Source of the DNA: Phallus indusiatus
Taxonomy: Eukaryota; Basidiomycota; Agaricomycetes; Phallales; Phallaceae
Assembly: GCA_027605045.1 (NCBI GenBank)
Contig: JAQFWX010000012.1
Span: 1,190,930 to 1,254,929, forward strand
DNA length: 64,000 nt
Reading direction: 5' to 3'
Shown here: positions 34,140 to 44,878 of the stretch, piece after piece
Numbering within the stretch: position 1 is the stretch's first letter
Layout: every line of letters begins with the position of its first letter
The notes under the pieces: model-generated
Seen by the model: the letters and a program-made list of their open reading frames with translations, nothing else
The model's database searches: none
Told to the model about the DNA's origin: nothing
Position numbers and translations under genes: made by a program

Positions 34140-36635
34140 TCAATATACAGTTTGTTGTTGATGTTGTTGTCTGCGTCAGCCTGGATATCTTTGATATCCC
34201 TTGACTCTCAGCAGGCCACGTGGACGCCCCATCCAGTAAAGTTCAAAGAACTTGTCACGACCGCACGGGATCCAATCATAGGACTATCATCGCAACTGCA
34301 AGAAAAAACTTGCAAATGATAATATAAAAATGTTTTGTTTGATTATTATTGTTTTCAGAACCATCAAAGCGGGATTACTACAAAGTTATAATTGCGAGAA
34401 CGAACTCAACTGATAATCTGCCTTGTCAAAGTTTCTCAACTGAAGATTTTTGATCTCGCTCGGCTACACGTGTCTATGGTCATCGCTGTCATCGTTGTCG
34501 TTGACATTTATATTTAGTATAGTCTATTGAGGTGAGTCCTAATTCCATGTGCATATGGTTTATGTAATTTGTGAAATCTGCCACTAACTGAAGTGCTAAT
34601 CATCAATCAGATTATTTCACATCAAAGAAAGGAGTGTTTCATGAGTACCCCACCAGATATTTACGAGAGCCGTTGTACCCAAACAAATGTAGGGAATCAG
34701 AGCAGATGGCCATAGTGTATGGATCAGTCCGAGTCCATCGTTGGTTAAACTTCCCCGAGTGCTTCACTCGCGGCGTCGATGTGCGTTGACTAAGCATATT
34801 AACACTACGGAATTCTTCCGTAAGGGCCCCTACATCTCCCGTGTTTTATTTCGATTTGGCAAGTCTTCTAACAAATGGAATTGCACGCAAGAAGTCTTCG
34901 CTCGGAGGCCGATCAAGAAGCAAGCAGCGGCTGCAAACGTTCCCGCTTTCAGTCTCGATCCTCCGAAGTCTTTATCTAGCGCAATTATTTCGGCGTAGTC
35001 GGAGATTCCCTTGAAATACGAGAAGACCTTTTTATCAAAGGAAATATAGAAGAATTATAATCGGATAGAATTTTTAGCAGAAAGTTTCGACTAAAGGCGG
35101 AGTTCAAAGTCGCCATTCAACCCTCTATTTTTGAACATTTTTAGTTGTTCACCATTGTTATCGATTCGCCTCTTTACCTTTTCCCCCTATGGAGTGAAAG
35201 GTCCCATAGAAAGATTAGCTATATTTTTGTGCCCCTTAACTTAAAAAGCACACTGGCACCTCAAGCTGTTTGATGTCCTATCAGGAAACGCTAATCATAT
35301 CCACCTGATAGATGACAGTCGCAATATATTTTACCTTATGGTACGACTCCATTAATCTGTACTTTTATGAACGAGTGTGTTGAGTCATTTTTTCTACAGA
35401 TCGCTGACATGAATATGTTCCGATTTTCCTGACAAGTGGAGCCAATTCCTTTAGTGTGTGGAAGAGCTTCTCCCTACCGTCACGTCTCTTTATCGCTATG
35501 TCTCAATCTTTTTATGGAGTGATCAGGTACTGATTTGCTGCGAAGCAATGATACCACAGGCGAACCATAGCTCTTGTGTTTGTGTATTCTTTCCGATGGA
35601 ACCGCGAGCATTGACTGATCCATATTGCTCAGATGGAGTTCAGTCAACTATGATCTCATGTCTCATGAAACTCAATAGAACTGCCCCTGTCCCTGAAGAT
35701 CTACTATATTTGAGTCGCCACTTACTTGCCTACCATCACACTCTTTCATCTATGGATCAATATACAGGATCTTTCCAGACAGTTTCCAACAGATACCTAA
35801 CAAAGATTATCGGAAGATGGTGACATGTCCTACAATTCACGGATATTACAGGAGATTTTTGTTGCCGGTTCCCGCGAGATTGAGTAGATGATAATCTACT
35901 TAGACCATGATTCCGACTGTTTGCCGATTCGAGGGGGATTAAAGTCAAGATTGTTGCATACGGATACCATGACTATTAGGGCCTGACTCTTTGAGAAACG
36001 TAAATGTATCTAACCCCTTGCATATTAACAATGTATTGATCTTTTGATGCTTTAGGTCTAGAACATTTAGACTGTCCTGAATCCATCAACAGCCACTTCT
36101 TACCTTGCTTCATGGTCGTAATTGCGTAAGTACAATAAAGGGATAAATGGCGAAAAACGAATGGAGGCCAGAACAAAGACATCAAATATAAACAAGTCAA
36201 ATCATCTATTGGACTGATGGGAGCAGCAAAGACAATGCAGATAACGAGCAGGAAACAGATTTGGATAGAACCAGGCATCAAAGACTGAACTTTGAACGGA
36301 CCGGCACCCATGCACGGTGACATTAGGAGACTATTCACGCATTTTGAAGAATTTTCTCTCAGTAATACGCAGTCGCATAGAAAATCTAAAAGCCATTGTC
36401 TTTTCCTAGAACCGTTGATATTTAAAATACAGATATTCGGTAATTATTGGTTTGGTATCTGATGCCTTTGAAGACGTCAAAACATCAGCGAAATACTCTT
36501 TTGATTGGGTGATACGGTCTAACGCAAATAATCATTCGGCTGCGTTAAGATAGTAAGTGACAAAGGTTAACGCACTGACAATATCTCTATACGCGTCCCA
36601 AGTATGCGATAATTTGCCTCATTTAAACCAGAATA
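34140..36635. other. gene-poor stretch
   Basis: About 2.5 kb upstream of the oxidoreductase without a complete gene. A coding-like minus-strand fragment at 35035-34830 is listed separately. A plus frame at 35458-35823 (121 codons, no ATG at its start) and a minus frame at 36338-35976 with a signal-like segment are open but unrecognised. Confidence 0.4.
34830..35035 (-). pseudogene. 3' exon fragment of an unidentified protein
   Basis: The minus strand reads FDKKVFSYFKGISDYAEIIA, then LDKDFGGSRLKAGTFAAAAC, FLIGLRAKTSCVQFHLLEDL and PNRNKTREM before TAG. The KGISDYA...A-AAAC pattern is reminiscent of the end of nucleoside-phosphorylase (Pfs-like) domains, but spacing differs and I am not sure. 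Upstream of 35035 I find no matching exon, so this is either a decayed gene or an exon of an unresolved one. Confidence 0.25.
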
Positions 36636-36989
36636 TCATGAATCGCTTCGCAATCGGACAGCACTCTGATTTGACTCAACCACTAGTTTCTTTCCGCCAT
36701 AGATACTGTTAATTATGGACGACCGCTGCAACACAGCCAGCTCCTCCTTATTATCTTGATAGAACTGAGCAATTCTCTGTGGAGTTGGATTAGCCTCAGA
36801 CTGTCAAGACAATGAGCGACGTGCTTTGCAAGGAGTTCACTACCGAACGAGTCTTACTTGAAAATCTCTCCATACCCGACGCGTTCTCCGAGTGAAATAC
36901 GTCCGGAAATTATATGAACTGAACGAACGTGAAGTACGCAGCAAAGCGCTGTACAAATGCAAAAGCGACGTCTTGGACGGTACAGACAT
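36636..36989 (-). CDS. ISD11: ISD11/LYRM4-type LYR protein, Fe-S cluster assembly
   Basis: Small mitochondrial-matrix partner that stabilises the cysteine desulfurase Nfs1. Two exons: MSVPSKTSLLHLYSALLRTS then RSFSSYNFRTYFTRRTRRVW and RDFQ; after a GTAAGA...GAG intron, ANPTPQRIAQFYQDNKEELA, VLQRSSIINSIYGGKKLVVE and SNQSAVRLRSDS-TGA. The SFSSYNFRTY...RR...R block and the final Y-x-x-x-K-L-V-x-E match ISD11/LYRM4, and the length (about 97 residues) fits. The LYR tripeptide is LYS here, with Ser replacing Arg. The ATG at 36989 gives MSVPS; an upstream in-frame ATG at 37028 (MWASAV) is less likely. Head-to-head with CSN5, 87 bases between starts. The gene is easy to miss because each exon is short. 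Confidence 0.85.
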
Positions 36990-37076
36990 GGAGAAAGGCG
37001 AAATCACAGCAGACGCCCACATCGTGACCCTGCATGTGACCTGAGCTTTGTCTCGCAAACCTGGTGTTAAACCAGG
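36990..37076. promoter_or_regulatory. shared divergent promoter ISD11/CSN5
   Basis: The ATGs of the two divergent genes are 87 bases apart, so this gap must carry both 5' leaders and core promoters. No clear TATA box. Confidence 0.45.
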
Positions 37077-38665
37077 ATGGCTGCAAGTTCCTCTGCAAGC
37101 AATGCTCTTAAAACTTTCTCGTTGAGTAATGACATAGTTGAAGTATCACCTCAAGATGAAATATTCAAGTTTGATCCTGTTGCACACAAATCTACCTACG
37201 ATGCTGCGCCATGGACAAAAGAGTAATGGACTTTACGCCCAAACTTGCTGGTTTTATTCACTGAGACGTTTCTTTTTTTACAGTGCTAATTACTTTAAAA
37301 AGTGTCGGATATCAGCTGTGGCGTTGATTAAAATGGTGTGTCTGGGTTTGTTTTTGGCGTTGACACTGTCTGATTTGGTCTTGTCGAAATGTTGATAGGT
37401 CATGCATGCACGGTCAGGTGTTCCTTATGAAATCATGGGTCTTGTACAAGGAAGGGCAGTTGGGCATAGCTTCGTTATAATGGATTCTTTCGCTCTCCCC
37501 GTTCAGGGCACAGAAACCCGGGTCAATACCTTGGAGTCTGCAAATGAATACATGGTAGAATATTTGACCAGTGGGGAGAAGGTACGTCTAACCTTAGCTG
37601 CTTCTTAAAGGATTTACCAACAATATGTATCCAGATTCATTCGGGCGAGCTTGGACAGGCCATTGGATGGTATCATTCGCACCCAGGATATGGCTGTTGG
37701 CTTTCGGGAATAGATGTTGCCACACAATCCACACATCAGAAATATCAAGATCCTTTTGTAGCCGTGGTGGTAATAATCGTTCTTCGTATTCGCTGGTATA
37801 TGGTCGCGGCTTAGTCTAATAAACGTCACAGATCGATCCAAACCGAACAATTTCAGCAGGCAAAGTCGATATCGGCGCATTCCGCACCTATCCCGATGGG
37901 TACGCACCTCCTGGAGGAAACAAGGGTTCAGAATATCAATCAATTCCGTTATCGAAAATCGAAGATTTTGGAGTACACGCGAACCAGTATTATTCATTGG
38001 AGGTCGAAGTATTTAAAAGTTCCTTGGACGATGAATTATTGGGAAAATTATGGAATAAATATTGGGTAAATACCCTCAGTTCCAGCCCATTAATATCCGT
38101 ACGTTCCTCACCTCAATAATTAAACCTAATCTGGTAACAAACGTTTCTTGATGTTCTAGAACCGTGCCTACACTGTTTCACAACTTACGGATCTTCATCA
38201 TAAACTCTTTATCGCCCAAAAGACCGTCCCGACTACACATTCCGTTTTACCTGCCCTTATCAAGCCTCCCACTGGACCAGAAGGCGGTCAATCAGGATCG
38301 TTCTCCGGTAGCTCGTTTACAAAGGGTAAAGTGCGTATCAAGGAGGATGATTTGCAGCTCTGGGTTGTGTTTCGATATCTCAACCTATTTTTAGGATAAG
38401 GAAGTCTTCAAGACCGAAGAGAAGAAAGAAGAAAGCCAATTACAGAAATGCGTGAAGGATGCGTGAGTTCTATCGTGTGTACTCGCACGTCCCTTTCCTT
38501 ATACTGATGTTATCATTGTAGGACCAAGATTGCCGCCGAAGGTCAACATGGGCTCATCGCTCAAGTATTGAAAGACATACTCTTCTCTGTCCGACCACAT
38601 CAGCAGATATCTGAGCCACAAACAATAGATGGCATCTTGGAAACTGCTATCGATTCTTCTGCATG
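37077..38665 (+). CDS. CSN5: COP9 signalosome subunit 5 (JAMM metalloprotease)
   Basis: Catalytic subunit of the COP9 signalosome, which removes NEDD8 from cullins and so resets SCF ligases. Exons read [74 protein letters not shown] and [20 protein letters not shown]. The JAMM motif follows: [20 protein letters not shown], with both His, the Ser and the Asp present, and the upstream Glu in PYEIMG. Then [59 protein letters not shown], and the C-terminal helices with [20 protein letters not shown], ending [11 protein letters not shown]. All zinc ligands are intact, so it should be active. In budding yeast the orthologue is called RRI1. Convergent with zinc-finger gene B. Confidence 0.94.
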
Positions 38666-38914
38666 ATAATGATAATGGCCTTTTTTGTGCAGACCCTCGA
38701 TTGGACTCTCATTTTGCGCCCTTAGAACCGCATCAATATGTAATTTTTCTACAATTAAATTCTATTAAAGACGCAATCTATGCATCCACAGTTCGTAATG
38801 TAGTATCATACGTCAATAGCGCTGTCTATGGATTAGATAAAAAATGTTCGATAAAAGGCCGATGTTCCGTAGGGTGGAAAAAAAAAAGACACGTGAGATT
38901 ACTGATAATAAGAA

Positions 38915-39832
38915 TCAATAGCCTGAGCAAGTTTGACATCTTCCGTTTTGGCCTCTTCGGCCCACTTTGTTCATTTGGCTGTGAAAAAGAAGCAAATTAG
39001 CGACGCTGTTTAAAAAGAGCTGACTGTGACAACAAGTGGCGTACCAACTAGTGCAAAGAGCCTGTTCCTTGAGGTGCCGGTTTTTATCTTGTCCTCGAGC
39101 GAACTTCGCCTTGCTAAACGGAGAAGGATCAAATTCATATCAATTCTCGGACATTACATGACGAGGCAAGAAAAGCCCGAATCTTACCAAGAACAAGTAT
39201 ATCGCGGCTGGTCCTTGTGTTTGAAAATATGCTCGATTTTGTTTCGAGCTGGTACCTCCTTGGAGCACATTTTACAGCGCCAGATAACGCCTTTATCCGT
39301 GTGGATGTCGGTTTTGTTTGATGAAGGAAAGTAGGAGGCGACTTCGGCTGGAGGGAGATCGTGCTCCGTTATGATATGCTCGATATCGTTGTTACCGTAG
39401 GTTTCCACTTGGAACTGACCAAATGACGGCTGGGTAGGACTATAATCATCATATGGCACCGAGGGGGGAGGGCTCTCATCTGGAGAGAATATCAAATACA
39501 TCGATATTTAGCAAAACTCGAAGCTTACCATCCTCAACGGGCGTTGTATAGGGCTGGGAATTCTGTGTATGATAAGATGGACCAGCTTGAGTACTGTAGT
39601 CGGGCTGCATTTGGTGTCCTTGAGAATAGTATGCAGCTTGAGGGTGCGGGTAACCAGACGCTACGTGTGGATAATGCTGTTGTTGTTGCTGTTGGTGGTA
39701 ATGCTGCTGTTGATGTTGTTGCTGATGGTATTGAGGATGCTGCTGCTGCTGTTGGGTATGCGGGTATTCGTACCCATCGTAATAGTTTTCTGAGTAAGGA
39801 GTGTATGAATACTCTTCAGGATTCCGGGGCAT
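38915..39832 (-). CDS. zinc-finger protein B (C2H2 pair plus Cys4 unit)
   Basis: Putative DNA-binding protein. The N-terminus MPRNPEEYSYTPYSENYYDG is followed by a Gln/His-rich stretch (about residues 26-55) and a Pro/Ser region. Finger 1 is C-x2-C-x11-H-x3-H (CKMCSKEVPARNKIEHIFKH). Finger 2 is C-x2-C-x12-H-x6-C (CSWCKAKFARGQDKNRHLKE, then QALC). A C-terminal C-x2-C-x13-C-x2-C unit follows (CTSCQMNKVGRRGQNGRCQT, then C) and the protein ends SGY-TGA. The last two units are recovered by introns that split TG|C codons (GTAAGA...TAG and GTACGC...CAG). Zinc-finger gene C at 57 kb has the same three units in the same order, so the two are paralogues. Convergent with CSN5 (249-base gap). Targets unknown. 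Confidence 0.74.
39673..39754 (-). repeat. CAG/CAA/CAC-rich polyglutamine-histidine tract
   Basis: Within zinc-finger gene B the minus strand is a near-continuous run of CAA, CAG and CAC codons coding Gln and His. It is an impure trinucleotide repeat that is likely length-variable between strains; a similar tract occurs in gene C. Confidence 0.75.
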
Positions 39833-40637
39833 TATTCGAAAAGAGGATGAGTGAATCGCGGTGGGGCAAGGTGTATTTTATGCTACTCGAGCTGGGGTCT
39901 ATAGATCTGCATGGTGTATAAAAAGAGAAAATGAGGAAAAAAATTGAGTTATTAATTATGGAGAAATAAACTTGAAACTAAGAAATTAATTTGGCAAGAC
40001 TCTCCCGCGGTATCTTTAATTATATCTTGCGGTTTGGTACTTGTCATCATTTTAGATATCGAGATAATGTGTCAAGCGCTACGGGCGGTCACCGGGAAAA
40101 TTATTGGGGATAACTATTGCAAGGCGAATGCGGGGAGAGAAGAAAAACTAATTTAGGTTAGATTTGGAAAAGCACGAGGACCTAATTGTTCACCACCCTG
40201 CGCTTCTCGAATTATGGCAGTGCCACGACGGAGATGCAAGTCCACTCTTGTTTTCGGGATTTATGATGTGCTTAGTATAATTTAATCTCCCCTGTTTCAA
40301 CCGAGTCTTTGTTTTGGCCCCCACCCCACCGAGAAAAATCAGACCACATCCTTTTTGTGTTGTCCAGGAGTGCATGTGTGTATGTACAGAAGTATATATC
40401 AAAAAAAAACAGTACACATACGCTTCTGTTTAATTCAATTCGGTTGTGTGTGGCTGAGGCAACAATCTCGAATTCAATTCAAAGTACATATTCCTTTTTT
40501 TGGGGAGTTTTCGACTATAAGGTTTATTTGAATAGTGTACCAGTCGCCGGCGTTGAAGAAGCAAGAAGACAGAAAGGATCAGATTAAGTAACAGGTATAT
40601 TAGATTAGACACGGCTACCTTCAATACATCAAATGAA
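39833..40637. other. intergenic, no gene seen
   Basis: Upstream of gene B and downstream of the thioesterase. Open frames at 40417-40190 and 40309-40587 show no motif. Expected to hold the promoter of gene B. Confidence 0.5.
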
Positions 40638-41215
40638 CTAGAGTTTCGTCATCGGGGCAGGTAGGGCTTCCTCCGCGACCGTCAATTTCTGCAGGCCAGC
40701 ACGCAATTGATCAGACATGGGGACTGATTTTCGGGTCCTGCTGTCCACAAAAACGTGTGTAAATGTCCCAACTGCGGCCGGACCATCGAGTGAGGAATCT
40801 GCTTCAAAAACTCCGATTTCGTATATCACTGAACTCGTGCCCAGCTTATTGACGCGTAGCCCTAAATCGAGTGCTTGGGGAAAGGATAGTGGTCGGAAGT
40901 ACTGGCAAGACGTGGCGACAGCCAGGCCGATAGTTGATGATGTCAATGGCTTTAATCCGCAGAACTTGATCAAGTACGCATTAATGATGGTGTCGAAGTA
41001 ATGCTGATAGATCGAGTTATTTATATGGCCATATTGATCGTTATCTGACCTACGAAATTATCATGAAAAGCAGTTCAGACCACTGTAAGTCAATTCTCGT
41101 CCAACTTTTCTTTTTGCGAGTTAGGCGGACCTTACCAACGCGTTTGATGGGACATTACAAAGGGGTAATCGGAACGTGCTCTTGACTTGATCATAGTATT
41201 TTGAGACGTAGCCAT
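40638..41215 (-). CDS. hotdog-fold acyl-CoA thioesterase (4HBT family)
   Basis: Small thioesterase-superfamily enzyme. Exon 1 reads MATSQNTMIKSRARSDYPFV then MSHQTR; after an intron the active-site segment is WSDNDQYGHINNSIYQHYFD (the classical D-x-x-GH-x-NN-x-x-Y with catalytic Asp). It continues LIKFCGLKPLTSSTIGLAVA, CQYFRPLSFPQALDLGLRVN, LGTSSVIYEIGVFEADSSL and VGTFTHVFVDSRTRKSVPMS, the expected strand order of a YbgC-like hotdog. It ends LPAPMTKL-TAG. Acyl-CoA chain specificity cannot be told. No targeting peptide is evident. The start at 41215 is the ATG before ATSQN. Confidence 0.87.
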
Positions 41216-42288
41216 AAGAAAGTTGCGTAAATTTTAAGCTTCACAATCTTGATCGAATCTTGGAAAGCTGTTGAGAGGTTATATAATCTATTCTCAACAA
41301 TCACGTGTTCAAAAATAAATTGAACTTTCACTTCAAGAGCTGTGGAGATTTTCTGTGAATTTGAACAGTAAAAAAAATTACAGGCATGATCAGGGAATCA
41401 TATATTATTGTAATGAAAGAGTCCACATCAAAGCCATCAGGTGTATAGAGCGAGTGCCCTTCGCAAAAGAATCCAGGTCGCCGTCAGCCAAGGTAATTCA
41501 TCCATGTGGGAAGTAATTCCTGATAAGTACTTGTGGGCATTCAGTTTCATGATTTAGTGCGTATCGCTGAATTCAACTTTCCCTCTTCCCCGCGCACAAA
41601 GTGCCGCGGCAGTGATAACGAGAGTGTTGTCTTGCATCCATCAACAAATCAACGGAAAGCAAGAAGATCTGTGAGGATAACGCGAGTTTTTTTTTACCAG
41701 CTCATCTATGATGTTTGAAGCAGTCGTGTTTTTGAGAAAGGAGGTCAGAGTGAAACTGGTAAAAAATTGCAACGTTTAGTTCGGAACTAACCAGCACAGG
41801 TGCGCCGTGCCGTAAAACCATCGTGGCTTAAAGCCCACTTCTGAAATCTCATCATATTGAGGAGAAGTAAATAAACTTACGAAGTGGGCTACTCCAAAGT
41901 AAAAATAAATTATGAACGCTGCTAGCCTGCCACATCAGTGGACTCCCAGAGGCCGGCTGCAGAAAGATTTCACTGGTAGTCACTAGAATCTGCATATGAT
42001 GTGATTATCAAAAAATAAAATAAAACAGCAAGAAAACTTTTTTCTGAGTTTACTGAAGTAGATAAAGACAGCCAATCGGTTATAGATTCAGTCGGAATGA
42101 ACAGAATGGAAGAGTGAGTCGTGCCACATGGCGGACATCAATGTGGATTTGACATTTGCAGGATGCGACGTGTGACAGTGATTTCGAGTCACACGTACGC
42201 GCGTCGACCTGCTGCTACACCACACCGCGTAATACGTCTTTCTTCTCCCATCATTACACAGAACTAGTTTGGTTTCATTTCTAACGAT
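41216..42288. other. intergenic between divergent thioesterase and PRE1
   Basis: About 1.07 kb with only short unrecognised frames (41533-41718 plus, 42300-42088 minus). Presumed promoters of both neighbours. Confidence 0.5.
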
Positions 42289-43001
42289 ATGGAGTGTCAA
42301 TTCGCGTTGATTGGAAAGGGTTATGTTCTCGTCGCCGCTACCTCAGTCGTAGCTCATTCCATTGTCAAGATGAAGCATGACGAGGATAACATCAAAGTCT
42401 TGGGTCCACACTTAATCATGTCGTACTCGGGAGAGCCTGGTATTTTTCATTGTTTTTAAACGTCTTTTATCAGTTCTGAGCCGAGTGTCAATGCTGTTAG
42501 GCGATACCGTCAAATTCGCAGAATACGTGGAAAGAAATATCCGTTTATACCAAATTCGCAATCATTACGCCTTACGACCGTCTTCAGCAGCGTCGTGGAC
42601 AAGAAGTCAACTTGCCGAATCTCTCCGCTCGCGAAAGCCCTACGCTGTGAACGTTTTGCTCGGAGGGTTCGATACGGCTACTTCTGAACCTCAGTTATTT
42701 TGGATGGATTATCTGGGCACTTTGGCGCAACAGCCATATGCCGCCCAGGGCTACGGTTCCTATTTTGCTCTCAGTTTATTGGACCGGTGAGGACATTTCT
42801 CCTCCCCCTGCTAAATTTCGGAAGTTTTTCTCCTAACTCTATATAATTAACAGGTACCATAACCCTGAGGCATCGTTGGAAGAAGGCCTCGAGACCCTGC
42901 GACGATGCATCGATGAAGTGGAAAAAAGATTAGTCGTTAGTCAAGGGAAATATATTGTTAAGATTGTGGATAAAGACGGCGTCAGGGTGATATCATTGTA
43001 G
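42289..43001 (+). CDS. PRE1: 20S proteasome beta-4 subunit
   Basis: Non-catalytic beta subunit of the 20S proteasome core. Exon 1 reads MECQFALIGKGYVLVAATSV then AHSIVKMKHDEDNIKVLG and HLIMSYSGEPG. After a GTATTT...TAG intron come DTVKFAEYVERNIRLYQIRN, HYALRPSSAASWTRSQLAES, then NVLLGGFDTATSEPQLFWMD, YLGTLAQQPYAAQGYGSYFA and LSLLDRYHNPEASLEEGLET, ending KYIVKIVDKDGVRVISL-TAG. The short N-terminus with no propeptide and no catalytic Thr is right for beta-4 (yeast Pre1, human PSMB2). Length of roughly 195-200 residues matches the family. Confidence 0.94.
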
Positions 43002-43062
43002 CCGCCGTATTGTAGATATAATTAATTTTCTCAGCACCCCCTCTTCTATAACCTCCTGCTTT

Positions 43063-43430
43063 CTAAAACAAAACGGCGCACATGAGTATTCGCTTTAGTA
43101 AAATGATTATCAGCGATAAAGAAACGATGGCCGTTACGCCAGAGACGAGGAGCTTTAGGGAAAGCCTTGACTCTTGAAGTTGATCGGCATAATTAACAAC
43201 CCGTTTTGAGCTCCCGGTACATCGTACCCCGTTGGCACTTATCACATAACAAGTCAATGGGACTACAGGCACATTTGAATTGTTCGGAATTCTGATATGT
43301 ATTTTACTATGGTATTTTTACCCCCCACGGAAGAGACAATGAAGCATATGACATAAAATATATGCATGTCGTCGGGGGTGATGATAACATTATGTCCACT
43401 CCGTGCAAACAGACCGGCTTGGATTCCCAA
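43063..43430 (-). other. possible C-terminal exons of a single-pass membrane protein
   Basis: The minus strand reads GLGIQAGLFARSGHNVIITP, DDMHI after a CAG acceptor-like site, then in another frame IRIPNNSNVPVVPLTCYVIS and ANGVRCTGSSKRVVNYADQL, followed by a hydrophobic segment LLVSGVTAIVSLSLIIILL and a short basic tail before the stop. A lumenal strand-rich domain plus a C-terminal anchor is suggested. I could not join the two pieces in phase nor find an initiating ATG. Confidence 0.28.
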
Positions 43431-44323
43431 TCCTGCGAAAATACGGCCTATATTTTTGTACTAGACAAAAAAAGGAGTTCTCCTAACTGTGTAAGTAGCC
43501 CGACTCGGAGACCGGCTAGGACAACAGGTAGTGCCAGTTAAACTAGCAGCTCTGTTAAGTCCGTGTGCTTGTTAAAGGACTAATCTAGAAGCTTGTAAGT
43601 GGGTCATTACGTGAATACATGTTTACTGATGAAAATGTGTTACATAAATTGACCGTACGTTCGCCCATCGATAGACGTCGTCAAAAGAGACTCGAGCGGC
43701 CCGACCTCCACTTGAAGTGTGTTTAGTGAAAAAAACTGACTAAAAAAGAAGGTTGACAAGTGAAAGATGGGCTTTACTAAGAACTCTAGTGTTAGATATC
43801 GAGATTAAGGGCCTACTATCTTTGTAAAGGCTTGACCCTTGGCCCCTCCTCGTCTTCGTGGCGAAACTTCCAGTTGGACACACTGTTCAGCGATGTAAAC
43901 TTGTAAATGTTTTGGATTTTAAATGCTACAACGTATAGACAACATGAGCGTAACATTTGAAAGTGGGTTAAAGATATCGAATTAAGGGTGATGGTTTAGA
44001 GGACTTGAAGGGTCCGTCTTTGGTTGCTCCCGGAAGTTATGTCGGTATCTGGCGAGCCTTTTCTTGAGAGATTCAGTCAAAAACACGTCTATGAGACCAC
44101 ACAGATGCTTACCACAAATTAAGTGTCTCAATAGCAGTAAAAAAAAGAATTTAGCGGCGTAGGTGCATCTTATATCGAAAACCTGTCGAGTCCACGGCAG
44201 CCCGAGTGCTTGGAAGGCGTGTCAAACCAGCCAGCGAGAGTAAAACAAATCAAAGCTCACTTTTAGTACCACAATATTCCTATAGATAGCCTTATCTACA
44301 ATACTTGTGTTCCGCATTCATAG

Positions 44324-44878
44324 ATGAACCTATTCAGCGTGGTGGTGGTACTACGGTGCCTGGGTGATAAGCAGTTTGGAGTCTTGAACGAGGCGTCGAC
44401 GGCAGATAATTTGTTGTCAAGAGTGTTTAAAAAAGGTCCTGCGGGGGAAAATGCTTCGGAGGTTGAGGACTCTTGGACGAATATAGTACGTACGCAGCGC
44501 TGTTGAATCCTCCATGCCATGCACCTTTCCGACTGAATGGTCCTCGAAACCACTGACGCAAAAACATCCAAAGTATGACTACTCATCGTGGGATACTTCT
44601 GTGAGCCCTGCTTTGCAGATAAGGCTGTCGTTAACCTTCACGAGAAAGAGAAGCTTTCAAGGGTTGAATCTCTTTAGTGAAGCCAACGCTTGAGGACCCA
44701 GATCGAATTCTCAGTGGGTCAAGGAAGCAGAAAAAGAGTGCAGTTACCTTTGTTAAGGTATGGGTCTGATGTTAATTCACTTGAAAGCATTTGCGCAGTC
44801 TTTGGGATCGTCTCGGATTGGTCGGATGCCTTATCTATGGAAGCGGTGAACGTTCATCATCATCATTGCTTTACATGA
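44324..44878 (+). other. possible unresolved spliced gene
   Basis: An ATG at 44324 opens a frame reading MNLFSVVVVLRCLGDKQFGV, LNEASTADNLLSRVFKKGPA and ASEVEDSWTNI up to a good GTACGT donor. Further on, VKPTLEDPDRILSGSRKQKK SAVTFVK is followed by a GTATGG donor and a CAG acceptor. The intervening exon joins could not be solved in phase. Composition looks coding, but no family is recognised. Confidence 0.28.

Noticed and set aside
35458..35823. 121-codon plus-strand frame
   Set aside because: Opens with GTG rather than ATG, no domain, no splice partners found.
36800..37046. Plus-strand frames over 36800-37046, one reading KYVRKLYELNEREVRSKALY and ending LHVT
   Set aside because: They look coding, but are the antisense shadow of the ISD11 exon, whose minus-strand reading matches a known family.
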